A DNA stretch of 64,000 nucleotides. It comes from an uncultured Flavobacteriaceae bacterium. Its GTDB lineage: Bacteria; Bacteroidota; Bacteroidia; Flavobacteriales; Flavobacteriaceae. The notes under the pieces were generated by a model, which was not told the DNA's origin, ran no database searches, and saw only the letters and a list, made by a program, of their open reading frames with translations. Position numbers and translations under genes: made by a program. The DNA is taken from positions 1 through 64,000 of the forward strand of contig CANMXP010000006.1 of NCBI GenBank assembly GCA_947501845.1, read 5' to 3'. Of this stretch, positions 48,071 through 57,433 are shown piece after piece (positions within the stretch are counted from its first letter, which is position 1; each line of letters begins with the position of its first letter).

Positions 48071-49510
48071 ATGAAAAAAATAATATTATTATTAATAGGA
48101 TTTGGGGTATTAATATCCTGTGATTCAGTCTTAGATATAAATAGAGATCCAGACAATCTTACTCCTGATGATTTAACTTTTGCAGTTGAATTACCAGCGA
48201 GTATTACAGCTGTGGCTGGTGTACAAGGAGCAAATTGGGCATTAATTGGTGGTATTTGGTCGCAAATGTGGTCGCAGAGCCCTGGTTCAAGTCAATATCG
48301 TGTGGTAGATAACTATACTTTAGGAACTACAGATGCTATTGCAGAAAGTGGATGGCGTAATACTTATGATGGCCTTCTAGATATTAGAAACATTAAAAGA
48401 AAAGCATTAGCTGCTGAAAATTGGAATTACTATTTAATAGCAACTGTACTAGAAACATATATATCACATATGCTTACAGATTGGTATGGAGATATTCCTT
48501 ATAGTGAAGCGAATGATCCTTTAATCTTTCAGCCTATCTTTGATACAGGTGAAACTGTTTATGATTCTATGATTACTGATCTTGATGATGCTTTAGGTCG
48601 TAACTTAGGAGCTTCTGTAGGTGATACACCTGGAGGTGATGATTTGATTTTTGGAGGTGATATGACAAACTGGGTTAAGTTTGCAAATACGCTTAAACTA
48701 AAAATATTTTTACGTCAAACAGAAGCTAGACCATCTGTAGCTCAAGCTGGTATTACTGCTATGATAAATGCTAATGCAGCCTTCTTAGACACAGATGCTT
48801 CTTTAACTGGCTTTACTGATGCACCAAACGTAAGTAACCCTTTATTCGAATCTGATAAGAGACAATTAAATACGGCTCTTAATTTAAGAGCTAGTACAAC
48901 CATGCATTCTTATTTGGCCAGTAATTTAGATTCTAGATTGGATTTATTTTATACTACTGGAAACCCTGTGAATCAAGGTGATTACAATAACCCTGCTGGA
49001 CCAAATACTTTTGCAGTATCTATATTAAGTCCAACGACACCAGTATATTTTATAAGCCATGAAGAGAGCTTATTGATGCAAGCTGAAGCTATGGAACGCT
49101 ATAATAGCGGTACAGGTGCTAAGGCCATGTATGATGCTGCAGTGGTAGAAAACTTTAATAAGTGGAGCTTAGATGGTTCTGCGTATGTTGCTGCTGCTGG
49201 TGCTTATGAATACCCAAGTGGTACATTTGATGAAAACCTAACAGCAATAATTACTCAAAAGTGGATTGCTAGTTACCCTGGTAATGGTGCTGAAGCGTTC
49301 TTTGAGTGGCACAGAACTGGTATTCCTGCTACATCTGCAGTTCCTCAAACTGATGCAGGTTATATCCCTGGACAATTTGCAGTTTCTGTTAATGGTGTAT
49401 TAGGTACTGGATTTCCTCAACGTTTATTATACCCAGCTGGGGAAACGTCGACGAATTTAAAAGCGCCTGCAATTGTACCAATTACGACACCTATTTGGTG
49501 GAATCAATAA
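48071..49510 (+). CDS. SusD/RagB-family surface lipoprotein
   Basis: A 479-residue lipoprotein (lipobox LISC, Cys17) of the SusD-like type 2 group. The N-terminal DINRDPDNLTPDDLTFAVELP segment and an all-helical TPR scaffold (IRNIKRKALAAEN, YLIATVLETYISHMLTDWYGDIPYSEA) are typical. It acts as the hinged surface lid of the SusC barrel and binds substrate. It follows susC by 19 bases. The companions downstream point to a BT2263-like, peptide-linked role rather than a polysaccharide one. Confidence 0.93.
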   Translation: MKKIILLLIGFGVLISCDSVLDINRDPDNLTPDDLTFAVELPASITAVAGVQGANWALIGGIWSQMWSQSPGSSQYRVVDNYTLGTTDAIAESGWRNTYDGLLDIRNIKRKALAAENWNYYLIATVLETYISHMLTDWYGDIPYSEANDPLIFQPIFDTGETVYDSMITDLDDALGRNLGASVGDTPGGDDLIFGGDMTNWVKFANTLKLKIFLRQTEARPSVAQAGITAMINANAAFLDTDASLTGFTDAPNVSNPLFESDKRQLNTALNLRASTTMHSYLASNLDSRLDLFYTTGNPVNQGDYNNPAGPNTFAVSILSPTTPVYFISHEESLLMQAEAMERYNSGTGAKAMYDAAVVENFNKWSLDGSAYVAAAGAYEYPSGTFDENLTAIITQKWIASYPGNGAEAFFEWHRTGIPATSAVPQTDAGYIPGQFAVSVNGVLGTGFPQRLLYPAGETSTNLKAPAIVPITTPIWWNQ

Positions 49511-49528
49511 TAAAAAAATGTTAAGATC

Positions 49529-50131
49529 ATGAAAAATATATTAAAGAGTATTATGTGTATCGCAGTACTGTTCTTAAGCAGCTGTGATACTGAATCGACC
49601 GGAGATGTTTCCTTTGTTACCAATTATGCTGTATTCGAATACGATAACTTAGCTGTGGTAGCTTTAAACGGAACATTTACCCCATCAGCAGTGGCTACTG
49701 AAAATGGAGCTACTTTAGAGGTGACCTCTGGCGGAAATGTTGACACGAGTACAGTAGGAATTTATGATGTTTCATATTCTGCTACTAATTCTGATGGATT
49801 TGCTGCCACTGTTTTTCAAACAGTAATCGTTCACGACCCTTCTATTGTAGGATCAGATATTGCAGGAAACATTCAAGATACTACGAGAAATGAAAGAACA
49901 GGTATTATAACTTTAGTACCTGGTACTACAAGTATCTTTCATTGTACTGACTTTGGTTTTGGTGGTAATTTCCCTATGTATTTCCAAATGGATGGTGATA
50001 CCATTTCAGAAATCCCACAAACCTACCCTTTTAGTGCAACCAGTGTAGCTTTAACTTACGATCCAGCAACCAGAATGTTTACAACATTGATTCAGCCTTA
50101 TGGATTTGACTATACTTTTGAATACCAATAA
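49529..50131 (+). CDS. BT_2262-like surface lipoprotein
   Basis: A 200-residue lipoprotein (lipobox LSSC, Cys19, followed by DTES). An immunoglobulin-like beta segment (about 30-105; TATENGATLEVTSGG, VGIYDVSYSATNSDGFAATV) precedes a C-terminal domain of about 90 residues (NIQDTTRNERTG onward). This is the family usually placed next to SusCD pairs and named after BT_2262. It follows the SusD gene by 18 bases in the same operon and is probably an accessory subunit of the outer-membrane complex. Confidence 0.75.
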   Translation: MKNILKSIMCIAVLFLSSCDTESTGDVSFVTNYAVFEYDNLAVVALNGTFTPSAVATENGATLEVTSGGNVDTSTVGIYDVSYSATNSDGFAATVFQTVIVHDPSIVGSDIAGNIQDTTRNERTGIITLVPGTTSIFHCTDFGFGGNFPMYFQMDGDTISEIPQTYPFSATSVALTYDPATRMFTTLIQPYGFDYTFEYQ

Positions 50132-50148
50132 ATAAAATTTAAAGAATT

Positions 50149-50658
50149 ATGAAAAACATAAATATATATAAAGCCGTTCTACTTTTATTTACGGTAAGTT
50201 TATTTGTCTCTTGTGATGAAGGTGGTGAACCAGATCCAGGAGGCACCAGCGTTGAGGAAATTTCTGGAGATTGGTGGGCAGTTGCTTTAACTCCAGATGG
50301 TAGCGCTACTGCATATGGAGGTGATTTTGTTCAATTTAGTACATTTAATACGTCTGCAAATGATAACACCTTTTGGTTAGACGATCATAATAATTGGATG
50401 CAACTTAAAGCAAAGGTAACCCTTAATGCAGATGGGCTAACTTTCCAAAGTGAGCCTGATACTGAAGAGCTTTATGCGCCTGCAACTGTAACTATAACAA
50501 ATGGAAGAATCGTTAGAGGAGGTTATACTACGACTAGTAATACTGAAGTCGATCAAATTTTCTTTGATGCTGAATTTAGCTGGGATCCAGGATTAGTTTA
50601 TAAATATGAAGGACACTGGAGAACTGGGTTTTTAGAAGATGAAAATCCTCACTACTAA
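50149..50658 (+). CDS. lipid-binding-like (Lipid_bd family) lipoprotein
   Basis: A 169-residue lipoprotein (lipobox FVSC, Cys22, followed by acidic DEGGEPD, a surface-export-like pattern). The body matches the putative lipid-binding family: GDWWAVALTPDG, TFNTSANDNTFWLDDHNNW, LKAKVTLNADGLTFQ and the end GHWRTGFLEDENP. It is the fourth gene of the SusCD operon, 17 bases after the BT_2262-like gene. In the B. thetaiotaomicron relative the small lipoprotein is part of the crystallised SusCD complex. Whether it binds lipid is not established. Confidence 0.8.
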   Translation: MKNINIYKAVLLLFTVSLFVSCDEGGEPDPGGTSVEEISGDWWAVALTPDGSATAYGGDFVQFSTFNTSANDNTFWLDDHNNWMQLKAKVTLNADGLTFQSEPDTEELYAPATVTITNGRIVRGGYTTTSNTEVDQIFFDAEFSWDPGLVYKYEGHWRTGFLEDENPHY

Positions 50659-50677
50659 ACAAAGCCTTTTAAACAAT

Positions 50678-50709
50678 AAAAAAACCACCTCTGTTGAGGT
50701 GGTTTTTTT
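50678..50709. terminator. intrinsic terminator of the SusCD operon
   Basis: A perfect 14-base inverted repeat (50678-50691 with 50696-50709; core CCACCTC/GAGGTGG) with a TGTT loop ends in seven T on the plus strand. It lies 20 bases past the last lipoprotein gene and only 15 bases before the rlmB start codon. Confidence 0.95.
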
Positions 50710-50723
50710 ATACCTTTATCCCC

Positions 50724-51473
50724 ATGCAAGAACAAACACAAATTTTTGGTATTAGAGCTATTATTGAAGCTATAAACGCAGGTGAAACAATTGACAAAGT
50801 GTTTCTTCAAAAAGGGTTAAAAGGAGAGCTTTTTAGTGAATTAGAAGCTGTTTTAAGGAAAAATTCGATAAACACATCTTATGTGCCCGTTGAAAAACTA
50901 AACAGACTTACTAAAAAAAATCATCAAGGTGCCGTCGCTCAAATATCTCCAATTGAATTTCACGACATAGAAACTTTAGTTTTAAATGTTTTAGAATCTG
51001 GAAAAACACCTTTATTCTTATTATTAGATCAATTAAGTGATGTTCGGAATTTTGGGGCCATAATACGTACCGCAGAATGTACTGGGGTTGATGGTATCAT
51101 CATTCAAAAAAAAGGGGGAGCTCCCGTTAACGGCGATACTATAAAAACAAGTGCTGGAGCCGTTTTTAAAGTCCCTATTTGCAAAGTTGATCATATTAAA
51201 GATGCTGTATTTTACATGCAAGCATCTGGTATAAATGTTATAGCCGCTACCGAAAAAACAGAGCATGTTTTATTCGATATTTCTTTTAAAGAACCCTGCG
51301 CTATCATTATGGGGTCTGAAGGCAGAGGAATCAACCCATCTACATTAAAAGTTGTTGATGCCAAAGCAAAACTGCCTATATTGGGCGAAATTGAATCTTT
51401 AAATGTTTCTGTTGCTTGTGGTGCCTTTTTGTATGAAGCTGTAAGACAAAGGATTGATGAGTACGGAGTTTGA
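50724..51473 (+). CDS. rlmB: 23S rRNA (guanosine-2'-O-)-methyltransferase RlmB-like
   Basis: A 249-residue SpoU/TrmH-family methyltransferase. The N-terminal substrate-binding domain begins IFGIRAIIEAI; the C-terminal knotted domain has LLLDQLSDVRNFGAIIRTAECTG (in parts), IIMGSEGRGINPSTLK and LPILGEIESLNVSVACGAFLYE. It would methylate G2251 of 23S rRNA by analogy with E. coli RlmB. A TTG at 50694 lies inside the terminator, so the ATG at 50724 is used. Transcription must start within the terminator or leak through it. Confidence 0.92.
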   Translation: MQEQTQIFGIRAIIEAINAGETIDKVFLQKGLKGELFSELEAVLRKNSINTSYVPVEKLNRLTKKNHQGAVAQISPIEFHDIETLVLNVLESGKTPLFLLLDQLSDVRNFGAIIRTAECTGVDGIIIQKKGGAPVNGDTIKTSAGAVFKVPICKVDHIKDAVFYMQASGINVIAATEKTEHVLFDISFKEPCAIIMGSEGRGINPSTLKVVDAKAKLPILGEIESLNVSVACGAFLYEAVRQRIDEYGV

Positions 51474-51589
51474 AGTATGAAATGTGGAGCCTTGAGTATT
51501 AAATATATAGAACGAGGTGTTAAGCATAAAGATTTGGTAATTAGGTGATTAAACAACAATGACCTCAACTTAATAACCAGCACTGAACA
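51474..51589. other. degenerate repeat-rich spacer between rlmB and the rhomboid gene
   Basis: The 116-base convergent spacer carries no gene. It contains loosely repeated short words (GAGTATT-, AATTAGGTGATTA- and CACTGAACACT-like) that resemble worn-out tandem repeats similar to the heptamer arrays at the window start. No good hairpin terminator is visible for either flanking gene. Confidence 0.5.
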
Positions 51590-52324
51590 CTAAATATCGT
51601 CTTTCGATTCTTTCTTATAGATATAATTAATATTTGTATGCTCTTCTCCAGTTTCCTTTTCAATATGCTCAATAAAGTTTCCATCTTCATCAAAATGCTT
51701 TAAAAAAGGATCATCATCTTCATTATAATTTTCTTGTTCCCAAGCATATTTTTTTGGCTTTGCTATCTCTTTTCTAAAGAAAAATGTAAACAACAAACCT
51801 GTTACCAAACCAGATAGATGCCCTTCCCATGATATGCCTTCTTTTACTGGAGCAACATACCACAGCATACTTCCATAAAGGAAAATAACCAATAGAGATA
51901 ATGCTATAAGTCTATAATGTTTAGCAAATACGCCCTTAAAAAAAGTAAAACTTACTAAAACGTAAATAAGGCCACTTGCTCCTATATGGTAGGACGGTCT
52001 TCCGATGCTCCAGGTAAAAAAACCCGAAAATAAAATTCCGAAAAGTATAACTTTCCAAGCAATAGGCTTATAGAAATAAAATAAAGCCATAGAAAGCACA
52101 AATAATGGAATCGTATTATGATAAATATGTTGTATATCTCCGTGAATAAAAGGACTGAATATAACGCCCCTTAGCCCTTTTAAAGTTTGAGGATAGACCC
52201 CATATTTACTCAAGTTGAAACCAAAACGAACTTCAAACCAAAATACCAACCAAATGGCCAATACAAAAAATACAGGATAAGCTATAACGCCTGTTGAGAA
52301 TTTAAAATGATCTCGTTGTTTCAT
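51590..52324 (-). CDS. rhomboid-family intramembrane serine protease
   Basis: A 244-residue polytopic protease. The predicted catalytic Ser is in HIGASGLIYVL (GASG) and the catalytic His in WEGHLSGLVTG; the L1 region has FSPFIHGDIQHIYHNTIPL, with the family His/Asn. Six membrane segments occupy about residues 10-185, followed by an acidic cytoplasmic tail of about 55 residues rich in Asp and Glu, longer than in most relatives. It cleaves membrane substrates; the targets are unknown. Monocistronic. Confidence 0.92.
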   Translation of the reverse strand: MKQRDHFKFSTGVIAYPVFFVLAIWLVFWFEVRFGFNLSKYGVYPQTLKGLRGVIFSPFIHGDIQHIYHNTIPLFVLSMALFYFYKPIAWKVILFGILFSGFFTWSIGRPSYHIGASGLIYVLVSFTFFKGVFAKHYRLIALSLLVIFLYGSMLWYVAPVKEGISWEGHLSGLVTGLLFTFFFRKEIAKPKKYAWEQENYNEDDDPFLKHFDEDGNFIEHIEKETGEEHTNINYIYKKESKDDI

Positions 52325-52477
52325 ATTATTAAAGATAGCAAATAGCTAACCAACTTTTGTTTTAATGCTAAAATGTCAGATAAAGATTTCTTGAGCGATT
52401 TAAATCATTTTTCTGTCTATTATAAGTAAACTAATAGGACATACAAAAATCTTAAAAAAATACTTTAATTTTACATT

Positions 52478-53755
52478 ATGAATGAACCTTTAGCTGAACG
52501 TTTAAGACCAAAAACCCTCAATGACTATGTAAGTCAAAATCACCTAGTTGGTAAACAGGGGAGCTTAACGCAGCATATCAAACAAGGCTTAATTCCTTCA
52601 ATGATTTTTTGGGGACCTCCAGGTACAGGAAAAACAACACTCGCTAATATTATTGCTACAGAATCGGGCAGACCTTTTTATACGCTTAGTGCTATAAATT
52701 CTGGAGTTAAAGATATTCGGGATGTTATTGATAAGGCCAAACAGAGTGGGGGATTATTTACAACAAAAAATCCCATTTTATTTATTGACGAAATTCATAG
52801 ATTTAGTAAATCACAACAAGATTCTCTTTTACAGGCTGTAGAAAAGGGCTGGATTACTTTAATTGGTGCTACCACCGAAAACCCTAGTTTTGAGGTTATT
52901 TCGGCACTTTTGTCCCGTTGTCAGGTTTATATTTTAAATGCATTTAATAAAAATGATTTAGAGACACTTTTAAAGCGTGCTATAGACCAAGATGAATATG
53001 TCTCTAAAAAAACAATCAAGCTAGAAGAAACAAATGCGCTTATAAGGCTTTCAGGTGGCGATGCCAGGAAACTACTCAATATCTTCGAACTTATTGTAAA
53101 TTCTTATGACGCAAATGAAATTACGATTACCGATGCTTCCGTTTTAGAAAGGGTACAGAACAACACAGTCCATTACGATAAAACTGGTGAGCAGCATTAC
53201 GACATCATTTCTGCATTTATAAAATCGATAAGGGGCAGCGATCCAAATGCTGCGGTATACTGGTTAGCACGTATGGTAGAAGGTGGAGAAGATGTAAAGT
53301 TTATAGCGCGCAGGCTACTCATTTTAGCTAGTGAAGACATAGGTAATGCAAACCCAACTGCTTTAGTTATAGCTAATAATACATTTCAAGCAGTTTCTAC
53401 TATTGGCTACCCAGAATCCAGAATTATACTAAGCCAATGTGCTACTTATTTAGCATGTTCTCCTAAAAGCAATGCTGCTTATAAGGCCATTGGCAAGGCA
53501 CAGCAATTAGTTAAAGAAACAGGAAACCTTCCCGTACCTTTAGAAATTAGAAATGCGCCAACCAAATTAATGAAAGAACTGGGATATGGCGACAATTATA
53601 AATATGCTCATAACTACGACCTCAACTTTGCCAATCAAGAATTTTTACCAGATGAAATTAAAAACACAAAGCTTTATGAACCTGGAGATAATGCCCGCGA
53701 GAATGCTCACAAAGAGTTTTTAAAACAGCGGTGGAAAGATAAATATGGGTATTGA
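52478..53755 (+). CDS. rarA: replication-associated recombination protein A (RarA/MgsA)
   Basis: A 425-residue AAA+ ATPase of the clamp-loader group acting at stalled replication forks. It has Walker [10 protein letters not shown], Walker [10 protein letters not shown], sensor 1 [10 protein letters not shown], an arginine-finger SRCQV segment, and the C-terminal lid and tetramerisation region ([22 protein letters not shown]). Length is normal. It stands alone between two convergent or divergent single genes. Confidence 0.96.
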   Translation: MNEPLAERLRPKTLNDYVSQNHLVGKQGSLTQHIKQGLIPSMIFWGPPGTGKTTLANIIATESGRPFYTLSAINSGVKDIRDVIDKAKQSGGLFTTKNPILFIDEIHRFSKSQQDSLLQAVEKGWITLIGATTENPSFEVISALLSRCQVYILNAFNKNDLETLLKRAIDQDEYVSKKTIKLEETNALIRLSGGDARKLLNIFELIVNSYDANEITITDASVLERVQNNTVHYDKTGEQHYDIISAFIKSIRGSDPNAAVYWLARMVEGGEDVKFIARRLLILASEDIGNANPTALVIANNTFQAVSTIGYPESRIILSQCATYLACSPKSNAAYKAIGKAQQLVKETGNLPVPLEIRNAPTKLMKELGYGDNYKYAHNYDLNFANQEFLPDEIKNTKLYEPGDNARENAHKEFLKQRWKDKYGY

Positions 53756-53770
53756 GTACTTACTAATTAC

Positions 53771-54634
53771 CTAGAATTTTATATTCAAAACATCTTGTTT
53801 GGAAACATTATTTGTATAATATTCAATAACCCAATCGTCTCCTTTTTTATAGATAATGGCACTCTTATTTTCTACTAAGAATACGTTTTCAAGCTGTGTT
53901 TGTTTTATCCTATAAACAACTCTTGGTGAACTATCTACCAACTGAAACCCATTTTCAATTTCCTGAGCATATAATACCTGAGAAAGTACCTCTTTTACTC
54001 CTGTTTCAATTGCTGTTTCTTTTTTAATTGTAGGTACTACTGCCACAGCTGCTTCTACTTTAGGAGTTGCAACCACTTCTAGCTCTGCTTCTTTTTCCTT
54101 TTTAAGATTTTGAATTTCTTGCTTTAATACCTCAATTTCCTGTGCTACTTCATTCTTTTCTCCAGAGCTTTGAGTTTGTAAAGATGTTATCTTTTCGTTA
54201 GGCTTATACTTATAATTAAGCATTTCTATAGATTTAAAAGCCGCCCTTAATGCTTCTACATAGGCTTTAGCATAATCTTTTTCTCTACTTACTCCTAATT
54301 GAGATGTATATACCACGCGATCATTACAATCTTTAAGTTCTATTCCTAATTTAGTTTTAAACATTCCTGGTTCTTTTGTCGCATCAGACCTTAATGCCAA
54401 GCATCTGTTTCTAATTAAGTCTTCAGGATAAGTATCACCTTCCATTAAAGCTTCAAATCCATATTTATTAAATAAAAATTGTGCTAAAGAATTTAATTGA
54501 TATTGATCTTTTTCTTTTAAAAAATCAAATTTGTTAGGTACAATCACATACTTATAATCGTTCAAATTAGATTGAGAAAAAATAGTCGTCACAACAAAAC
54601 AAGCTATAATAGCGGAAAAAATCTTAGTCTTCAT
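53771..54634 (-). CDS. hypothetical exported protein with coiled coil
   Basis: A 287-residue exported protein. A signal peptide (about 1-20, ending SQS) is followed by a conserved-looking N-terminal region (YKYVIVPNKFDFLKEKDQYQ), a basic segment near 130-145, a coiled coil near 165-190 (EIEVLKQEIQNLKKEKEAE) and a beta-rich end. I do not recognise a named domain. It overlaps the DUF5723 gene upstream by 11 bases and forms a coupled unit with it and the lipoprotein, so it is probably an envelope protein of the same complex or structure. Confidence 0.65.
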   Translation of the reverse strand: MKTKIFSAIIACFVVTTIFSQSNLNDYKYVIVPNKFDFLKEKDQYQLNSLAQFLFNKYGFEALMEGDTYPEDLIRNRCLALRSDATKEPGMFKTKLGIELKDCNDRVVYTSQLGVSREKDYAKAYVEALRAAFKSIEMLNYKYKPNEKITSLQTQSSGEKNEVAQEIEVLKQEIQNLKKEKEAELEVVATPKVEAAVAVVPTIKKETAIETGVKEVLSQVLYAQEIENGFQLVDSSPRVVYRIKQTQLENVFLVENKSAIIYKKGDDWVIEYYTNNVSKQDVLNIKF

Positions 54635-56039
54635 TTTTATTAAATATATAGTTAAACCCTAACTGTAAAGATACACTTTGTGCATTATATATGTTTTTAA
54701 ATTCTAAAAAATTGTCGGCCATAACATAAAAGTTTAAATTTCCTAAGTCAGCAGACATGCCCAAACCTAAATTATAAGGCGAATAAGAATCTATTGTATA
54801 TGTCCCTTTAATCTGTAAACCATCGAACAACTTCTTGTAATAATAAGCAGTTAATGCCAACAAGGGACGCTTGGGTCTACTCATGGCAAATAATTGCACA
54901 CCAGCAGCATTTAGATAATCATCTTCTTCTCCCGTACAATTGCATGCTTTATATTTTTTCTTTCCAAATGCATAATTTAATGATGTATTAAGTTTTATGG
55001 GCCTCCATGTGGTATACTTAGCAGCAGTGGTATCCAATTCAAATATATCTTCAAAATCTTCTTCAATTTCACTCCAATAGTCTTCTGCTGTTTGACCATT
55101 TCCTATGTCGGGAAAAATAGGGTTTATACCTTCAAACACAATGTCACCCTCTATCTTATAATTTTCGATATCTTTTGTATGCCTAATAAAACCAATATCC
55201 AACAGACTGCCATCTAAGCTCCATTGTTTATTTAATTGTTTTGTAAAACCAACATCGAATCCCAGTCCTAGATTTCCACCAAATAAAAGACGCTTTTTTA
55301 AATCTTTAACAACAGAATTAGAATCAGATCCATCGTCTGTTAAACTAGCTATCCCAGAAGTTCTCGCTTCTAAATCTAAATTAAAAATATGGTTATAAAA
55401 ATTATTTTGCCCAGGTACCGTTATAAAACGCCCTTTATTTTTTGTAGCGTTTACATTGGCGATGCTTGAGTATATTTTCCCTCTAACTCCAAAAGTAAAA
55501 TGGTCATTTATTTTTTTAGTATATCCAAGATGCAACACTGAAATGACTTCTGCCGCTACACTTACTTGGTTAAGTCTAAAAGCCCTGTTAATATTATTTT
55601 GGTTGCCTTCTAATGCTAAAACTGCAAGATCTTTTGGAAAATACGCTATAAAATCTAATTCTTGATATAAACCAAAACTCAAATATTCGTTCTTTTCGTA
55701 AGAACTTCCAAAAGAAAATCCACCAGAAAAAATTTCTAATTGTTGATTTGCACTAAAAAAATCATTCGGATTCATGCCGTAAATAGCATTTTGAAGCTTG
55801 GTATTAAAATCTATACCATCATTGGCAAAAATATCGTAAACGGTACTTCCTGTTATGCCTACATGGGCATGAATATGAGATAATAAAGGAATTCCAAAAT
55901 ACCAATCATTTTTTATGAGCTTACCAGGATTAAGCAATAAGGATTGTGGTATATCCGTAAATCCGTAAAGTATTTGCTTATTCTGCGAAAATGAAAAACA
56001 GCATGAAGCAACTGCTAAAAACAAAATGAAACGCCTCAT
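54624..56039 (-). CDS. DUF5723-family outer membrane protein
   Basis: A 471-residue predicted beta-barrel. A signal peptide (about 1-18) is followed by SLLLNPGKLIKNDWYFGIPLLS and repeated amphipathic strands (FSFGSSYEKNEYLSFGLYQELDF, GGNLGLGFDVGFTKQLNKQWSLDGSLLDIGFI). The pattern fits the DUF5723 group of Bacteroidota outer-membrane proteins of unknown function. It overlaps the upstream lipoprotein by 4 bases (ATGA) and the downstream coiled-coil protein by 11 bases. Confidence 0.8.
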   Translation of the reverse strand: MRRFILFLAVASCCFSFSQNKQILYGFTDIPQSLLLNPGKLIKNDWYFGIPLLSHIHAHVGITGSTVYDIFANDGIDFNTKLQNAIYGMNPNDFFSANQQLEIFSGGFSFGSSYEKNEYLSFGLYQELDFIAYFPKDLAVLALEGNQNNINRAFRLNQVSVAAEVISVLHLGYTKKINDHFTFGVRGKIYSSIANVNATKNKGRFITVPGQNNFYNHIFNLDLEARTSGIASLTDDGSDSNSVVKDLKKRLLFGGNLGLGFDVGFTKQLNKQWSLDGSLLDIGFIRHTKDIENYKIEGDIVFEGINPIFPDIGNGQTAEDYWSEIEEDFEDIFELDTTAAKYTTWRPIKLNTSLNYAFGKKKYKACNCTGEEDDYLNAAGVQLFAMSRPKRPLLALTAYYYKKLFDGLQIKGTYTIDSYSPYNLGLGMSADLGNLNFYVMADNFLEFKNIYNAQSVSLQLGFNYIFNKNED

Positions 56040-56602
56040 AGTTCTTCACCAATATTCAAATAGAAAATAGCCTTAGATTTTAGCTGTATTCTACCTGGAG
56101 TTGATTGACTAATAGTTTCACCAGGTAACAAACTTAGCGTAAAGACTATTTTCGTAGTGCTTTTTAAGGCTTCTAATTTTTCATCTTCAAATACCTCTGT
56201 ATGATTTGACAAGACATCGTTACCATCTGTAGACGGTGAAGCTGTGAGCGTGAATGTATGCACTTCTTGTTCTACATCATTAATAAAATCAACACGTACT
56301 TGAAACCCTCTATTAATTGAATTTACAGCTTCAAATACAAATTCTGATTTAATAAGGTTATCGACTATAAATGCACTATCAAAAAATTCTACGGTTACGG
56401 AATCTTTAATCGAAATTATTTCGTTAGTGTTTAATAAAAAATTATTAGCCTGCCCCTCAAAAAAGATAAGGCTAGATTCTATGACCGGAGAAATTTCTAG
56501 ATCATCAGCTTGGTCGAAATCAACCTCTTTAACACACGAAAGAAGACTCAAGCCTATTATAGTAACAACTAAAAATGAATATTTGATTATTTGTTTTTGC
56601 AT
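56036..56602 (-). CDS. hypothetical lipoprotein, first gene of the DUF5723 operon
   Basis: A 188-residue lipoprotein (lipobox SLLSC, Cys23, followed by VKEVDFDQADDL) with a beta-strand-rich body (SIKDSVTVEFFDSAFIVDN; VHTFTLTASPSTDG). No family recognised. The frame is open to 56629, but the signal peptide begins at the ATG at 56602. The overlaps with its two downstream genes suggest an obligate three-protein unit at the outer membrane. Confidence 0.7.
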   Translation of the reverse strand: MQKQIIKYSFLVVTIIGLSLLSCVKEVDFDQADDLEISPVIESSLIFFEGQANNFLLNTNEIISIKDSVTVEFFDSAFIVDNLIKSEFVFEAVNSINRGFQVRVDFINDVEQEVHTFTLTASPSTDGNDVLSNHTEVFEDEKLEALKSTTKIVFTLSLLPGETISQSTPGRIQLKSKAIFYLNIGEEL

Positions 56603-56648
56603 AAAGTAGGTATAAGGACAAAACGCCAAAATATAAAAATTAGTGCAT

Positions 56649-57338
56649 TTATAGATATTCCTTCAACTGAATTAAATTATTAATTTGTTTAATATTACCA
56701 TCAATTATGGTATTATGAACATCAAAAAAGACAACTTCCATACCAATATTCTTTGCTCCCAATATATCGGCTTCATAACTATCCCCTATCATAACACTCT
56801 GACTACTATTAGACTTTGCTATGTTTAAAGCAAAATTGAAAATTTCTGGATTAGGCTTTTTAACTCCAGCCATCTCCGAATTAGTGACTGTTTTAAAGTA
56901 TTTATTAATGTTAGAGCCTGTTAGCTTTTTATGCTGTACTTCATCGAATCCATTAGTAATAATATGTAAATTATAATTGAGATTTAAATAATCTAGAATC
57001 TCAAAAGTATTTTCAAACAAATAATTAAACGTAGTTAAATGTGTTATGTAGTCGTCCGACAATTTATTAATCATAGTTTCTTCAACCTGATAACCAATAG
57101 CCGAAAAAGCATCATTTAGCCTTCCAAAACGCAAAGCTTTCTTTTCTATTTTCGCCTCTCTATATAGCTTCCAATACTCTAAATTTATAGGCACATAATG
57201 ATGTAAAAAATCGTTTATATCTATACGAATGTTGTTTAATTTTAATATTTTATCAAATGTCAATGCAGAGTTTTTATCAAAATCCCATAGAGTATGGTCT
57301 AAATCAAAAAATACGTCCGTTATACCTTCAATTTTCAT
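56649..57338 (-). CDS. YjjG-family HAD phosphatase (pyrimidine nucleotidase-like)
   Basis: A 229-residue HAD hydrolase. Motif I is FFDLDHTLWDFDKN, motif II Thr in ITNG, motif III Lys in GVKKPNPEIFNFAL and motif IV GDSYEADILGAKN, with a helical cap between. The DHTLWDF version of motif I is typical of YjjG-like nucleotidases, which clear non-canonical pyrimidine nucleotides. It stands about 46 bases upstream of the envelope operon on the same strand and may be co-transcribed. Confidence 0.85.
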   Translation of the reverse strand: MKIEGITDVFFDLDHTLWDFDKNSALTFDKILKLNNIRIDINDFLHHYVPINLEYWKLYREAKIEKKALRFGRLNDAFSAIGYQVEETMINKLSDDYITHLTTFNYLFENTFEILDYLNLNYNLHIITNGFDEVQHKKLTGSNINKYFKTVTNSEMAGVKKPNPEIFNFALNIAKSNSSQSVMIGDSYEADILGAKNIGMEVVFFDVHNTIIDGNIKQINNLIQLKEYL

Positions 57339-57433
57339 TATTATTTTTTTAGTGACTTTAATAATCTAAAATAAGCACAAATGAAATTGCACAGCTATTT
57401 ATCAAAAAATTTAAAAATATGATAATGCATTAT

